From contig CAJUSA010000003.1 of NCBI GenBank assembly GCA_910589015.1, forward strand, positions 124,001 through 188,000: 64,000 nucleotides of DNA, read 5' to 3'. This document shows, in pieces, positions 24,478 through 33,000 of this stretch. The notes beneath the pieces were generated by a model. The model worked only from the letters and a program-made list of their open reading frames with translations, was not told where the DNA came from and made no database searches. Position 1 is the first letter of the stretch. Each line of letters begins with the position of its first letter. Made by a program: the position numbers and the translations under genes. Origin of the DNA: an uncultured Christensenellaceae bacterium (GTDB lineage Bacteria > Bacillota > Clostridia > Christensenellales > Borkfalkiaceae).

Positions 24478-26670
24478 ATGGAAACGATCGTACAGATACT
24501 TGCAAGAGAATTTGAAAAAACCGAAGAGCACGTCGGCAACGTCGTCACGCTCCTGGACGAGGGGAACACCGTTCCCTTCATTGCGCGTTACCGCAAAGAG
24601 ATGCACGGCACGATGGACGATCAAACGATCCGCGAGCTTGCCGACCGTTTGACCTATCTGCGCAATCTCGAAACGCGGCGGCAGGAAGTGAAAACGTCGA
24701 TCGAAAATCAGGGCAAACTTACCGAAGAACTTGCCGCGCAGATCGACGGGGCGAAAACGCTTGCCGAGGTGGAAGACTTGTATCGCCCTTATAAGCAGAA
24801 ACGCCGCACGCGCGCCACGGTCGCGCGCGAAAAGGGGCTTGAACCGCTTGCCGAAATCTTATTCGCGCAGGCGCCCGACTGCCCTGTGCCCGAAGAAGAG
24901 GCGCAAAAGTATATCGACGAAGAGAAGGGCGTTCCCGACGTTGCCGCGGCGCTTGCGGGCGCTTCGGATATCGTCGCTGAATGGATCTCGGATGACGCGG
25001 AAATCCGCCGCGTATTGCGTGAAACTTACTTCGACCGCGCCGATATCACCTCGGCCGCCGCAAATAAGGATCCCGAGGATACCGTATACCGTAATTATTA
25101 CGCCTTTGTGTCGCCCGTTAAAAAGGTGCAGGGGCATCAGGTGCTTGCCATGAACCGCGGCGAACGCGAAGAGGTGCTCAAAGTCGCCGTCGATATGAAC
25201 CGCGAAGTGGCGCTTTCGCTCGTCAATTCGCGCGTGCTCAAAGAAAAGTGCGCGTCGACGGCATTCGTGCAGGCGGCGGCGGAAGACGCTTACGACCGCC
25301 TGATCGCGCCGTCGATCGAACGCGAAGTGCGCGCGGCGCTCACGGAAAGCGCAAGTGAAGGTGCGATCGGGCAGTTCGCGCTCAATCTTCGCCCGCTCCT
25401 GATGCAGCCGCCCGTAAAGGGATTCGTCACGATGGGGCTCGATCCCGGATATCGCATGGGCTGCAAGGTCGCCGTCGTCGACGGAACGGGCAAAGTGCTC
25501 GATACCACCGTCGTTTATCCCACTTACGGCGAAAAACAGAAACAGGATTGTATCGTCAAGCTGTCGGCGCTCATCAAAAAACATAAGGTCAAGCATATCG
25601 CCATCGGCAACGGCACGGCAAGCCGCGAAACCGAGCAGATGACGGTGGAACTCATTGCCTCGCTCGGCGCGGGGGCGGGCGTGTCGTATATGATCGTAAA
25701 CGAGGCGGGCGCGTCGGTTTATTCCGCGTCGCCTTTGGCGGCGAAGGAATTTCCCGAGTTCGATGTCAACCTGCGTTCGGCGGTTTCGATTGCGCGCCGT
25801 TTGCAGGATCCGCTTGCCGAGCTTGTAAAAATCGATCCCAAATCGATCGGCGTGGGGCAGTATCAGCACGATATGCCCGAAAAACGGCTTTCCGAGGCGC
25901 TCGACGGCGTCGTGGAAGATTGCGTCAATGCGGTCGGCGTCGATTTGAACACGGCTTCCGCGCCGCTGCTTGCCCGCGTTTCGGGGCTCAATGCGGGCGT
26001 CGCCGCCAATATCGTGAAATACCGCGAAGAAAACGGCACGTTCACTTCGCGCAAGCAAGTGCTGAAAGTGCCCAAACTCGGTGCGAAGGCTTACGAGCAG
26101 TGCGCAGGTTTCTTGCGCGTGCCCGAGAGCAAACAGGTGCTCGACAACACCGCCGTGCACCCCGAAAGCTACGAGGCGGCGGAAAAACTCATCGGTTTGT
26201 GCGGCTACACGATGGACGACGTGCGCGACGATAAACTGTTTAATCTGATGTCGCGGCTTGCAAAATACGGCGCGGAACGCGCTGCAAGGGAATGCGGCGT
26301 GGGTTTGCCGACGCTGTTCGATATCATGGAAGAGATCAAAAAACCCGGTCGTGACCCGCGCGACGAGCTGCCGCCCCCCGTTCTGCGCACCGACGTTATG
26401 GAAATGAAGGATCTGAAGGCGGGAATGGAACTCAAAGGCACGGTGCGCAACGTCATTGATTTCGGCGCGTTTGTGGATATCGGCGTGCATCAGGACGGAC
26501 TCGTGCATATTTCGCAGATTTGCGACAAATTTATCCGTCATCCTTCCGAAGCGCTTTCGGTGGGCGACGTCGTTACCGTGTGGGTGCTCGAAGTCGACGA
26601 AAAGAAAAAGCGCATTTCGCTCACAATGCGCCGCGATAAATTACAGGAAAAACTCGCTCAGAAAGCGTAA
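24478..26670 (+). CDS. tex: Tex family S1 RNA-binding protein
   Basis: Transcription accessory protein, 730 residues. Domains in order: N-terminal helical Tex region with YRKEM (residues ~1-190), YqgF/RNase H-like fold beginning MGLDPGYRMGCKVAVVD (~318), helix-hairpin-helix repeats (VGVDLNTASAPLLARVSGL, ~483) and a C-terminal S1 domain (GMELKGTVRNVIDFGAFVDIG, ~646). Lys/Arg tail. Role in RNA metabolism or transcription is known only in outline. Follows the GH13 gene by 13 bases with AGAGG. Confidence 0.95.
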   Translation: METIVQILAREFEKTEEHVGNVVTLLDEGNTVPFIARYRKEMHGTMDDQTIRELADRLTYLRNLETRRQEVKTSIENQGKLTEELAAQIDGAKTLAEVEDLYRPYKQKRRTRATVAREKGLEPLAEILFAQAPDCPVPEEEAQKYIDEEKGVPDVAAALAGASDIVAEWISDDAEIRRVLRETYFDRADITSAAANKDPEDTVYRNYYAFVSPVKKVQGHQVLAMNRGEREEVLKVAVDMNREVALSLVNSRVLKEKCASTAFVQAAAEDAYDRLIAPSIEREVRAALTESASEGAIGQFALNLRPLLMQPPVKGFVTMGLDPGYRMGCKVAVVDGTGKVLDTTVVYPTYGEKQKQDCIVKLSALIKKHKVKHIAIGNGTASRETEQMTVELIASLGAGAGVSYMIVNEAGASVYSASPLAAKEFPEFDVNLRSAVSIARRLQDPLAELVKIDPKSIGVGQYQHDMPEKRLSEALDGVVEDCVNAVGVDLNTASAPLLARVSGLNAGVAANIVKYREENGTFTSRKQVLKVPKLGAKAYEQCAGFLRVPESKQVLDNTAVHPESYEAAEKLIGLCGYTMDDVRDDKLFNLMSRLAKYGAERAARECGVGLPTLFDIMEEIKKPGRDPRDELPPPVLRTDVMEMKDLKAGMELKGTVRNVIDFGAFVDIGVHQDGLVHISQICDKFIRHPSEALSVGDVVTVWVLEVDEKKKRISLTMRRDKLQEKLAQKA

Positions 26671-26676
26671 AACGCG

Positions 26677-26705
26677 TATGCGCCCCGTTCGGGGCGCATA
26701 TTTTT
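26677..26705 (+). terminator. Terminator after tex
   Basis: TATGCGCCCC/GGGGCGCATA stem with loop GTTC and a TTTTT run. Confidence 0.9.
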
Positions 26706-26706
26706 A

Positions 26707-26876
26707 TTATGGGATGGTTCGACTACGCTCACCATGACAAGGGGGGGGGAATGGGTATCGGCACGCGCACCGTGATAAGGGGGGAATGGGGATTAGCGCG
26801 CTCGCTATGACAGAGTGTGTATAAGCGTGCTCACTACGGCAGGTGTGTGGGTATCGGCGCGCGCACCGCGGCAGGG
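26707..26876. repeat. Degenerate tandem intergenic repeat, about five units
   Basis: Noncoding DNA made of imperfect units of about 25-38 bases, each with a core like CGCGCTCACCATGAC followed by a G-rich stretch: near 26717, 26757, 26793, 26826 and 26854. The first begins in ATGGTTCGACTACGC...ACCAT, which can fold as a hairpin. A run of nine G residues occurs at 26741-26749. Such REP-like units are typically present in many intergenic copies per genome; this cannot be confirmed from one window. Confidence 0.6.
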
Positions 26877-26884
26877 CTTTTGTT

Positions 26885-26912
26885 GTCATTCCGAGCGAAG
26901 CCGAGGAATCTT
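26885..26912. repeat. REP-like palindromic element (ATTCCGAGCGAAGCCGAGGAAT core)
   Basis: A 28-base segment with ATTCC and GGAAT as inverted arms around GAGCGAAGCCGA. The same motif is familiar as an intergenic repeat in many unrelated bacterial genomes. It lies between the degenerate tandem units and the promoter of the glycan locus. Next to it, 26913-26955 is AT-rich with nothing recognisable. Confidence 0.55.
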
Positions 26913-26955
26913 GCCGTGCAAAAAAAATTTCACACAAAAATTTTTCAAAAAGGTA

Positions 26956-26984
26956 TTGACAGCATGGAAAAATTATGATAAAAT
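26956..26984 (+). promoter_or_regulatory. Main promoter of the glycan-utilisation locus
   Basis: TTGACA at 26956-26961, 17-bp spacer, TAAAAT at 26979-26984: close to consensus. The predicted start is near 26991, giving a 130-base leader that contains two LacI-type operators and an ACGGGAAG/CTTCCCGT hairpin at 27054-27073 between them. Confidence 0.8.
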
Positions 26985-27023
26985 TTTTCGCGGAAAGGAC
27001 ATTTTTCTTTTTTTATCCACAAA

Positions 27024-27040
27024 AATAAAACGTTTAACTT
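27024..27040. promoter_or_regulatory. LacI-type operator A
   Basis: AATAAAACGTTTAACTT, with central palindrome AAACGTTT, about 33 bases downstream of the predicted transcription start. It shares its core with the sites at 27088 and 29908 and is most likely bound by the LacI regulator encoded next door. Confidence 0.7.
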
Positions 27041-27087
27041 TCATACAGGGGTTACGGGAAGCACGCTTCCCGTTCTTTCAAGGCAAA

Positions 27088-27105
27088 AAGTAAAACGTTT
27101 AACTT
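27088..27105. promoter_or_regulatory. LacI-type operator B
   Basis: AAGTAAAACGTTTAACTT. Read on the opposite strand, operator C is the same sequence with one mismatch, including the flanking A and T runs. It lies just upstream of the ribosome binding site GGGGAGAGG of the GDPD lipoprotein gene. Confidence 0.75.
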
Positions 27106-27119
27106 AACGGGGAGAGGAT

Positions 27120-28838
27120 ATGAAATTACGCAAAATGCTTTCGGTTGTTGCCTTTTTCGCCTGTATTGCGGGTTGCTGTTCGTGCGCGAACGGCGGAAAG
27201 GACGGCGACGTGATGGAAGAGTGGAAAGGCGGTAAGGTGATCGTTTCGGAATATGTGCAGACTTACCGTCAGGAAGAGGGTATGCTTGTAAATCCGCCTA
27301 CCGTCGTGTGCGACGTCGATTCGAAAGAAACGCTCGACAGAATGAGATCCGCCTCGTGGACGCCTTCGAACGCCATCTTCCGTTTCAGTAAAAATTACAA
27401 TGTTTTGTCGACAGACGGCAAAAAACTTGACAGTTTTGCAAATATATACGATAATATTTGTAAAGGAAGAATCATTCCCGTGTTGTATTTACAGGATGAG
27501 GATTGTGCCGACGCGGCAATCGCCTTTATGACCGAGCGCATGGAAATTGCCGATCTTGCCGTGATGGCGTCGCAGCCCGCGCTTGTGAAAAAGGTACGCA
27601 CGGCTTTTCCGAAGATCCGCGGCATTTTATCGTACGACGCGCTTGAAAGCGCCGAAGGCGTTGCGCAGACGGCAAACGAAGCGCTTGCCGCAACCGTCGT
27701 TCTGCCGCAGAGCGCGGCGAGCGCGGAAAACGTGCGTTACATACAGGCGCGGTTCAAAACCGTTTGGGTAAAAGCGGAAAGCGCCGGCGACCTTGATTTA
27801 TACGACTGTTTGGGGAGCGGTGCATACGGCTTGATCTGTTCGGAATACGGAAAGGCATATTCGCTCATTGCCGATTGCACGAAAGGGGCGTTGCGTACGC
27901 CGTTCAATGTGGCGCATCGAGGACTACCTTCAACGCACCACGAAAATTCGGTTTCGGGTACGGTTGCCGCCGCCGCGGCAGGGGCGACGCACATCGAGCT
28001 TGACGGCTATCTTTCCAAAGACAATCACATCGTCATGATGCACAACGCCGATATCAGCGCGACGACCAACGGAAAGGGTAAGGTCGAGGAAATGACGCTC
28101 GAAGAGATCAGGCAGTATAAGCTCAATCGCAAGGGCCCCGAAGAGGATATCCCCACGTTGCCCGAGATCATCGACGCGATGAAGGATTCCGACAGTATTC
28201 TCGTGTTCGAGAGCAAGTCCGGAAACAACGCTATCGTTGACGAACTGAAAAAAGTCATCGAAGAAAAGCAGTTTGAGGACCGCGTCGTTGTGATCTCGTT
28301 CGCGGAAAATATCATTCGCAAAATGGCGGCGGCGTTGCCGAACATTCCCACGGCGCTACTTGCCAACAATATGACGGAAGATTCGCTCGAACGCTGGACG
28401 GCGCTCAATACGGGTATCGACGTCAATTCCACCGTCATGACGCAAGAGTTCGAAAAGTTTTACAAAGACCGCGGCATGATCGGTTGGTATTGGACGTTCG
28501 ATACGGCGGGGCAGACCGTCGATACAGCGGACGAGGGATATGTAGGGCTGACGAACAACGCGGCGGATAAATTCGTATCGGCATCGGGCGAAGAGGCGCT
28601 CATGCTCGTGAAACCGCTTGCAAACTATGCGGCGGTCGGCGCGATAACAGAAGGGAGCAAGATCGATTTGACGGGCGTGACTTACAAGGGGAAGGAAGTT
28701 TCCGTGACGGGAACGGTGCGGTTCGTCGAAGAACAGGACGGAAAATACGCGGTCGTTGCGACCTGCGATACGAAAAAAGACAGCGCGGTTTATGCGCCGC
28801 GGCTATATACACAGGTGTTTTACATCGGTAAAGAATAA
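27120..28838 (+). CDS. Lipoprotein with glycerophosphodiester phosphodiesterase (GDPD) domain
   Basis: Exported, membrane-anchored: signal peptide with lipobox IAGC, modified Cys19. The active GDPD barrel begins near residue 262 with AHRG, then HHEN, IELDGYLSKD and MMHNADISATTNG, carrying the catalytic His pair and metal-binding Glu/Asp of the family. Residues ~70-260 (SWTPSNAIF..., VLYLQDED..., VVLPQ..., AYGLICSEYGKA) follow the secondary-structure rhythm of a second, degenerate GDPD barrel lacking the HRG and HxH residues. The C-terminal ~70 residues form a small beta domain. Likely cleaves glycerophosphodiesters or glycerol-phosphate-decorated glycans outside the cell. First gene behind the operators. 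Confidence 0.85.
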   Translation: MKLRKMLSVVAFFACIAGCCSCANGGKDGDVMEEWKGGKVIVSEYVQTYRQEEGMLVNPPTVVCDVDSKETLDRMRSASWTPSNAIFRFSKNYNVLSTDGKKLDSFANIYDNICKGRIIPVLYLQDEDCADAAIAFMTERMEIADLAVMASQPALVKKVRTAFPKIRGILSYDALESAEGVAQTANEALAATVVLPQSAASAENVRYIQARFKTVWVKAESAGDLDLYDCLGSGAYGLICSEYGKAYSLIADCTKGALRTPFNVAHRGLPSTHHENSVSGTVAAAAAGATHIELDGYLSKDNHIVMMHNADISATTNGKGKVEEMTLEEIRQYKLNRKGPEEDIPTLPEIIDAMKDSDSILVFESKSGNNAIVDELKKVIEEKQFEDRVVVISFAENIIRKMAAALPNIPTALLANNMTEDSLERWTALNTGIDVNSTVMTQEFEKFYKDRGMIGWYWTFDTAGQTVDTADEGYVGLTNNAADKFVSASGEEALMLVKPLANYAAVGAITEGSKIDLTGVTYKGKEVSVTGTVRFVEEQDGKYAVVATCDTKKDSAVYAPRLYTQVFYIGKE

Positions 28839-28855
28839 ACCTGACGGGTGAGAAT

Positions 28856-29860
28856 ATGAGCAAAACACAAGCGGGTACGCTGCACGACGTCGCGAGAATT
28901 TCGGGACTGAGCATTGCGACGATTTCGAAATATCTCAACGGCGTGCATGTAAAAGCGGAAAACAAAAGTAAAATCGAGCACGCCATTACCGAGTGCAATT
29001 ATAACGTCAATTTTTTCGCGCGCAGTCTGAAAACGGGATTTTCCATGACGATCGGCGTACTCGTTCCGAACATGGCGTCGGCGTTCTATTCCTCGCTTAT
29101 GGCGGAAATCGAACGCACCATGACGACGAAGGGCTACACGCTCTATGTGAGCGGTTACGACAACAACGCCGCGCAGGAAAACGCCAAATTCCGCGCGCTC
29201 ATTTCGAGAAAAACCGACGTGATCTTGATCGCGCCCGAAAAGCTCAGCGAAGAATCGCTTGAAATCGCGCGCGCGAATAAAATCCCCGTGCTGTTCTTCG
29301 ATACCGCGCTCGAGGACGCCGACGTTTGCGCCGTCGTGACCGATAACCGCGCGGTATGCCGCGACGTCACGCGCGAGCTTTTGGACCGCGGGTTCGAGAA
29401 TATCGCGGTGCTTGCGCCGGGCAGTTTGTATTCCACCACGAACGACCGCTGTTTCGGCGTGCGCGACGCCGTGGAAGAAACGGGAAAAAACTGCGTGACC
29501 ATTATTCCCGATTTGGGTTCGGTTGCCAACTCCTACGCGCGGACGCAAAAGCTTCTCAAAGAAAACCGTCCCGATGCGATCTTCGCGTTGTCTTCGGGTA
29601 TGTTCCTGGGTGCGTTGATGGCGGTGGGCGAGGCAGGCTTGCGCATTCCCGACGACGTGGCGTTTATCGGGTACGACAACAACCAGCTTTCGCAGACGTA
29701 TACGCCCCGTTTGAGCCTTGTTTATCAGCCGTTTCCGCAGATCGCCGAGGCGATTTGCGAAAAATTGCTCGCGTTTGCGGCGGGGGCGGAGTGCGGCGGA
29801 AGGGTGGTCGTGAAGTCGCGCGTGATCTACACCGATTCGATTGCGAATATGAAAAAATAA
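28856..29860 (+). CDS. LacI family transcriptional regulator
   Basis: 334 residues. N-terminal LacI helix-turn-helix with hinge (TLHDVARISGLSIATISKYLNG, residues ~7-28), then a periplasmic-binding-protein-like sensor domain (IGVLVPNMASAFYSSL..., FIGYDNN..., C-terminal FxQPF-like motif). The recognition helix SIATISKYLNG fits operators with a central CG as in AAACGTTT. Most likely represses the glycan locus through the three operators and is released by a sugar or phosphosugar. It sits within the operon between the GDPD gene and its terminator, so it would be self-regulated. Confidence 0.93.
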   Translation: MSKTQAGTLHDVARISGLSIATISKYLNGVHVKAENKSKIEHAITECNYNVNFFARSLKTGFSMTIGVLVPNMASAFYSSLMAEIERTMTTKGYTLYVSGYDNNAAQENAKFRALISRKTDVILIAPEKLSEESLEIARANKIPVLFFDTALEDADVCAVVTDNRAVCRDVTRELLDRGFENIAVLAPGSLYSTTNDRCFGVRDAVEETGKNCVTIIPDLGSVANSYARTQKLLKENRPDAIFALSSGMFLGALMAVGEAGLRIPDDVAFIGYDNNQLSQTYTPRLSLVYQPFPQIAEAICEKLLAFAAGAECGGRVVVKSRVIYTDSIANMKK

Positions 29861-29861
29861 A

Positions 29862-29900
29862 CGTCCGTATTCCGAGGTTCGGAAGAGGACGGAAATTTTT
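29862..29900 (+). terminator. Terminator after lacI-type gene
   Basis: Outer stem CGTCC/GGACG and inner stem TTCCGA/TCGGAA with loop GGT, followed by GAAATTTTT. It separates the GDPD-lacI unit from the giant lipoprotein gene, so the latter probably needs its own promoter. Confidence 0.75.
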
Positions 29901-29907
29901 AACAAAA

Positions 29908-29925
29908 AAGTTAAACGTTTCACTT
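29908..29925. promoter_or_regulatory. LacI-type operator C
   Basis: AAGTTAAACGTTTCACTT, the reverse complement of operator B apart from one position. It lies directly after the terminator and 158 bases before the giant lipoprotein start. No convincing -35/-10 pair was found around it; the rest of the 29926-30082 leader is AT-rich and holds only the SD AAGGGAG at the end. Confidence 0.75.
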
Positions 29926-30082
29926 TTTGCCGAAATAAGGCAAAAGCGGCGTTTCGGAATATGATTTCAGAACAAAAAGGAGGGCGGAGCGGCACAAATT
30001 TTTGCAGGCAAACAAGGCGTAACACATTCCGTACGGCGGAAGGAAAACAAAAAAACAAATCATTTAATTAAGGGAGATTTTT

Positions 30083-33000
30083 ATGAAGGGTAAGAAAAGA
30101 GTAATTGCGGCGCTGTGTTTTTTATGTTTGGGAACGGCGCTTGCGGCGGCGGGCTGCAACAATCAGGGGGATAAACCTACCGATACCGACGTTCCGCCCG
30201 TGATTTCGGTGGAAAAAGACGAATTTTCGGCGGGTACATACGTTGTCGGGCAGCCGATCACGCTGCCGAAGGCGTCCGCGTCCGATCAAGAGGACGGCGA
30301 CGTTTCTTCTTCGGTAAAATTGCGCGTGCTGTTCCACCGCGACGACGAGTATATTCTCTTCGACGGAGAGGACGAAGAGGTGAAGGGCAACACGATCGTG
30401 CAGTTCACGCCCGAAAAGTGCGGAAAATATACGGCGATCTACACCGTGCGCGACAGGGGCGGCAACACGACGCGTGAAGAAATTTCGTTTCAGGTCGTAT
30501 CCGACGGACAGGAAAAGCCGTCGCAGCTGCTTGCAAATCAAGCCGATTGGACGCTGAACGCGAATACCGCGTTCGACGCCGAAGGCAACGCCGTGTTCGA
30601 CAGCACGAAGAACGCCTCGCTCGCCTATAACAACAAGCTCGAAAACGGCGATCTCGTGCAGTTCCGTTTTAACGGTTCGGTGCAGGAAACGCGTTACTTC
30701 ACGGTGGGCAGCATTCTGAGCACAAGCTCGGAGAAAGACGCGCCCGTCGCCGACGAATCGACCTTCCCCGGCAAATATCTGAGCTTCTGTATCCGCAGCG
30801 GCGCGATCGAGTTTTGGCTGGCGCGCACGGGCGGCGTGGAAATTCAGCGCATGCAAAAGGACGTGAAACTGCTCGACGGCAAAGATCATACGATCGCGTT
30901 CCGCTATACGCTCGAAGAGGACGGAACGGAAGAGGGCTTAAACAACGCGGTTACCGTGCAGCTTTGGATCGACGCCGATCCTGCGGGGCGTGCGACGTAC
31001 GAAGAAAAGATCGTCGCTTCCGCACTGCTTTCGCAGCTGCAAACGCAGTTCGGCGAAGAGAGCGGCACGCAGAAATTCAACAGCGTGTGCGCCAAAATCT
31101 TCAAGCCCGAAAACTTCGTCGGCTTCTTTAACGTGGGCGCGGCGTACGGCAAAGGGGATTTTGCCATTAAGTCTGTCGGGCTGAACGGCGAACAGCGCGT
31201 GAGTGAACCCGTGTTGCAGGTGGAATTCGACCAAAGCGTAAGGTATTTCGTCGACCGCGCCGTCACGTTCCCCAAACCGATCTTGGCGGAGGACGGCAAC
31301 AATTACGCCGATCTTTCCAACCGCGTTGCACTCAAAGTCATTAAAATGCCCGTCGGCGGCGAACCGGCGCAGGAGTACGAATTAGAGGGCTACACGTTCA
31401 CGCCCGAAAGCGCGGGCTTCTATCAGGTCGTGTACTCCGTAACCGATTACAGCGGAAACAAGGCGTTCGTTTACTGTGATTTTACGGTTGCTTCCTCCGA
31501 AGAGGCGACGCCGCCCGTGATCGTCCTTTCGGGCGAGGAGCGCGAATTTGCCGCCAAAGTGGGGCAAAGCGTCACGCTGCCTTCGGTCGTTTCGGCGATC
31601 GACGGCGACGGCATCGACTACGCCGAATACGTTACGGTTACGCTCGAAGGCAGCGAAGGGCAGGTTTTGAGCAGCCTCGATTATATCTTCCGCACCGTCG
31701 GCACGCACACGGTGACGTATTCCGTGCTCGATATGTTCGGCAATCCCGTGACGGAAACGGTGACGGTCGAAGTCACGTGCGACGAAGGCAAGGGCTTGCT
31801 TCCCCTCGATACCGACCATTTCGGCACCAACGTGGAGCGCGAATATAACGAAGAAAACGGGCACGTCATCACGGGCATCAAGCTCATGGACGATTACCGC
31901 GCCGCCTACAAAGGGCGCAAAATCTATTCGGAAAAGGTGAGCTTCCTGCTCGACGTTCCCATCGCTTCGGCATTCAACGCCGACGACGGTTTCGACTTCC
32001 TGCAATTCGGCTTGCGCAGCGATCTCAACGCGCAGCTCGCGCCGAACGATCCGAATTGGGGCAACTTCCCTTCGTGGCTTTCGGGACTCTTTATCGAAGT
32101 GAACGCAAGCGACGGGCTTGTGATCTGCGGCGGAAACCGCGAAAACCGTCTGTATCAGTACAAATTCCCCGAGGGCACGAGAAAAACCTTCGAGGGAAGA
32201 ACGACGCTTACCTATCAAGTGACCGACGTTTTCAGCGAGTCGGGCAGATTCAACGGGATTTCGATCGAGGTTTGGGTGAACGGCGAGCCGCTTAAAATGG
32301 GCGCGGATACCAACGCCTACGTGATCCCCGCAAGAAGAACGGAAGACTACATGCGCAAATCGGGCTGGCTCAACTTCTCGGCGCATGCCATGAAAGACGG
32401 CGGAAGAGGAAACAACAAGCTTCATTCGGGCGTGATCCTCGCCGTGACGATCGACGGTGTAACGCAGCCGCAGACGTTTGAAACGACGCTTGCCGAAAAT
32501 CTCGTGAAGAACGTGCACGGCGACGAGCAGTACACCGTTCCCGATATCGGTTCGATCACGCTCGGCGGCGAAGCGTTCACCGATTACGATATTTATGTGG
32601 AAAGCGTTTCCACGGGCGAAAGCGTGAAAGTGAACGCAAACAGCGACTTCACCGTTTCGGGCGATTACTTCGGCGGATTCTGGGTGAAATATTGCCACGG
32701 CGATATGCTGCTTGCCAGATATTTGGTGGAAGTCGAAGTCGAGGCGGACGGCGCGGCGTTTGAGGGCGAAACGTTCAATCTTACCGCAGAGTTCGGGCAG
32801 GCTTTTGCGATCCCGAAGGTGTTGTATTACGTATCGGGCGGACACAAGATCGAAAATCCGACGAATATCAACGTGAAAGTGCGCTACGACGGCGAATATG
32901 ACCGCAAACTCGTCGACGTGACGGGCGATACCTTTACGCCGATCGAAAACAAGAGCTTTACGCTTTGCTACTTTGTCGGCTCCACGCCGTTGGACGAACT

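Noticed and set aside
26707..26912. CRISPR array in the repeated intergenic region
   Set aside because: Units are imperfect, of varying length, without unique spacers or cas genes.
29926..30082. Promoter for the giant lipoprotein gene
   Set aside because: No -35/-10 pair with acceptable spacing was found; TATGAT at 29960-29965 has no matching -35 box.
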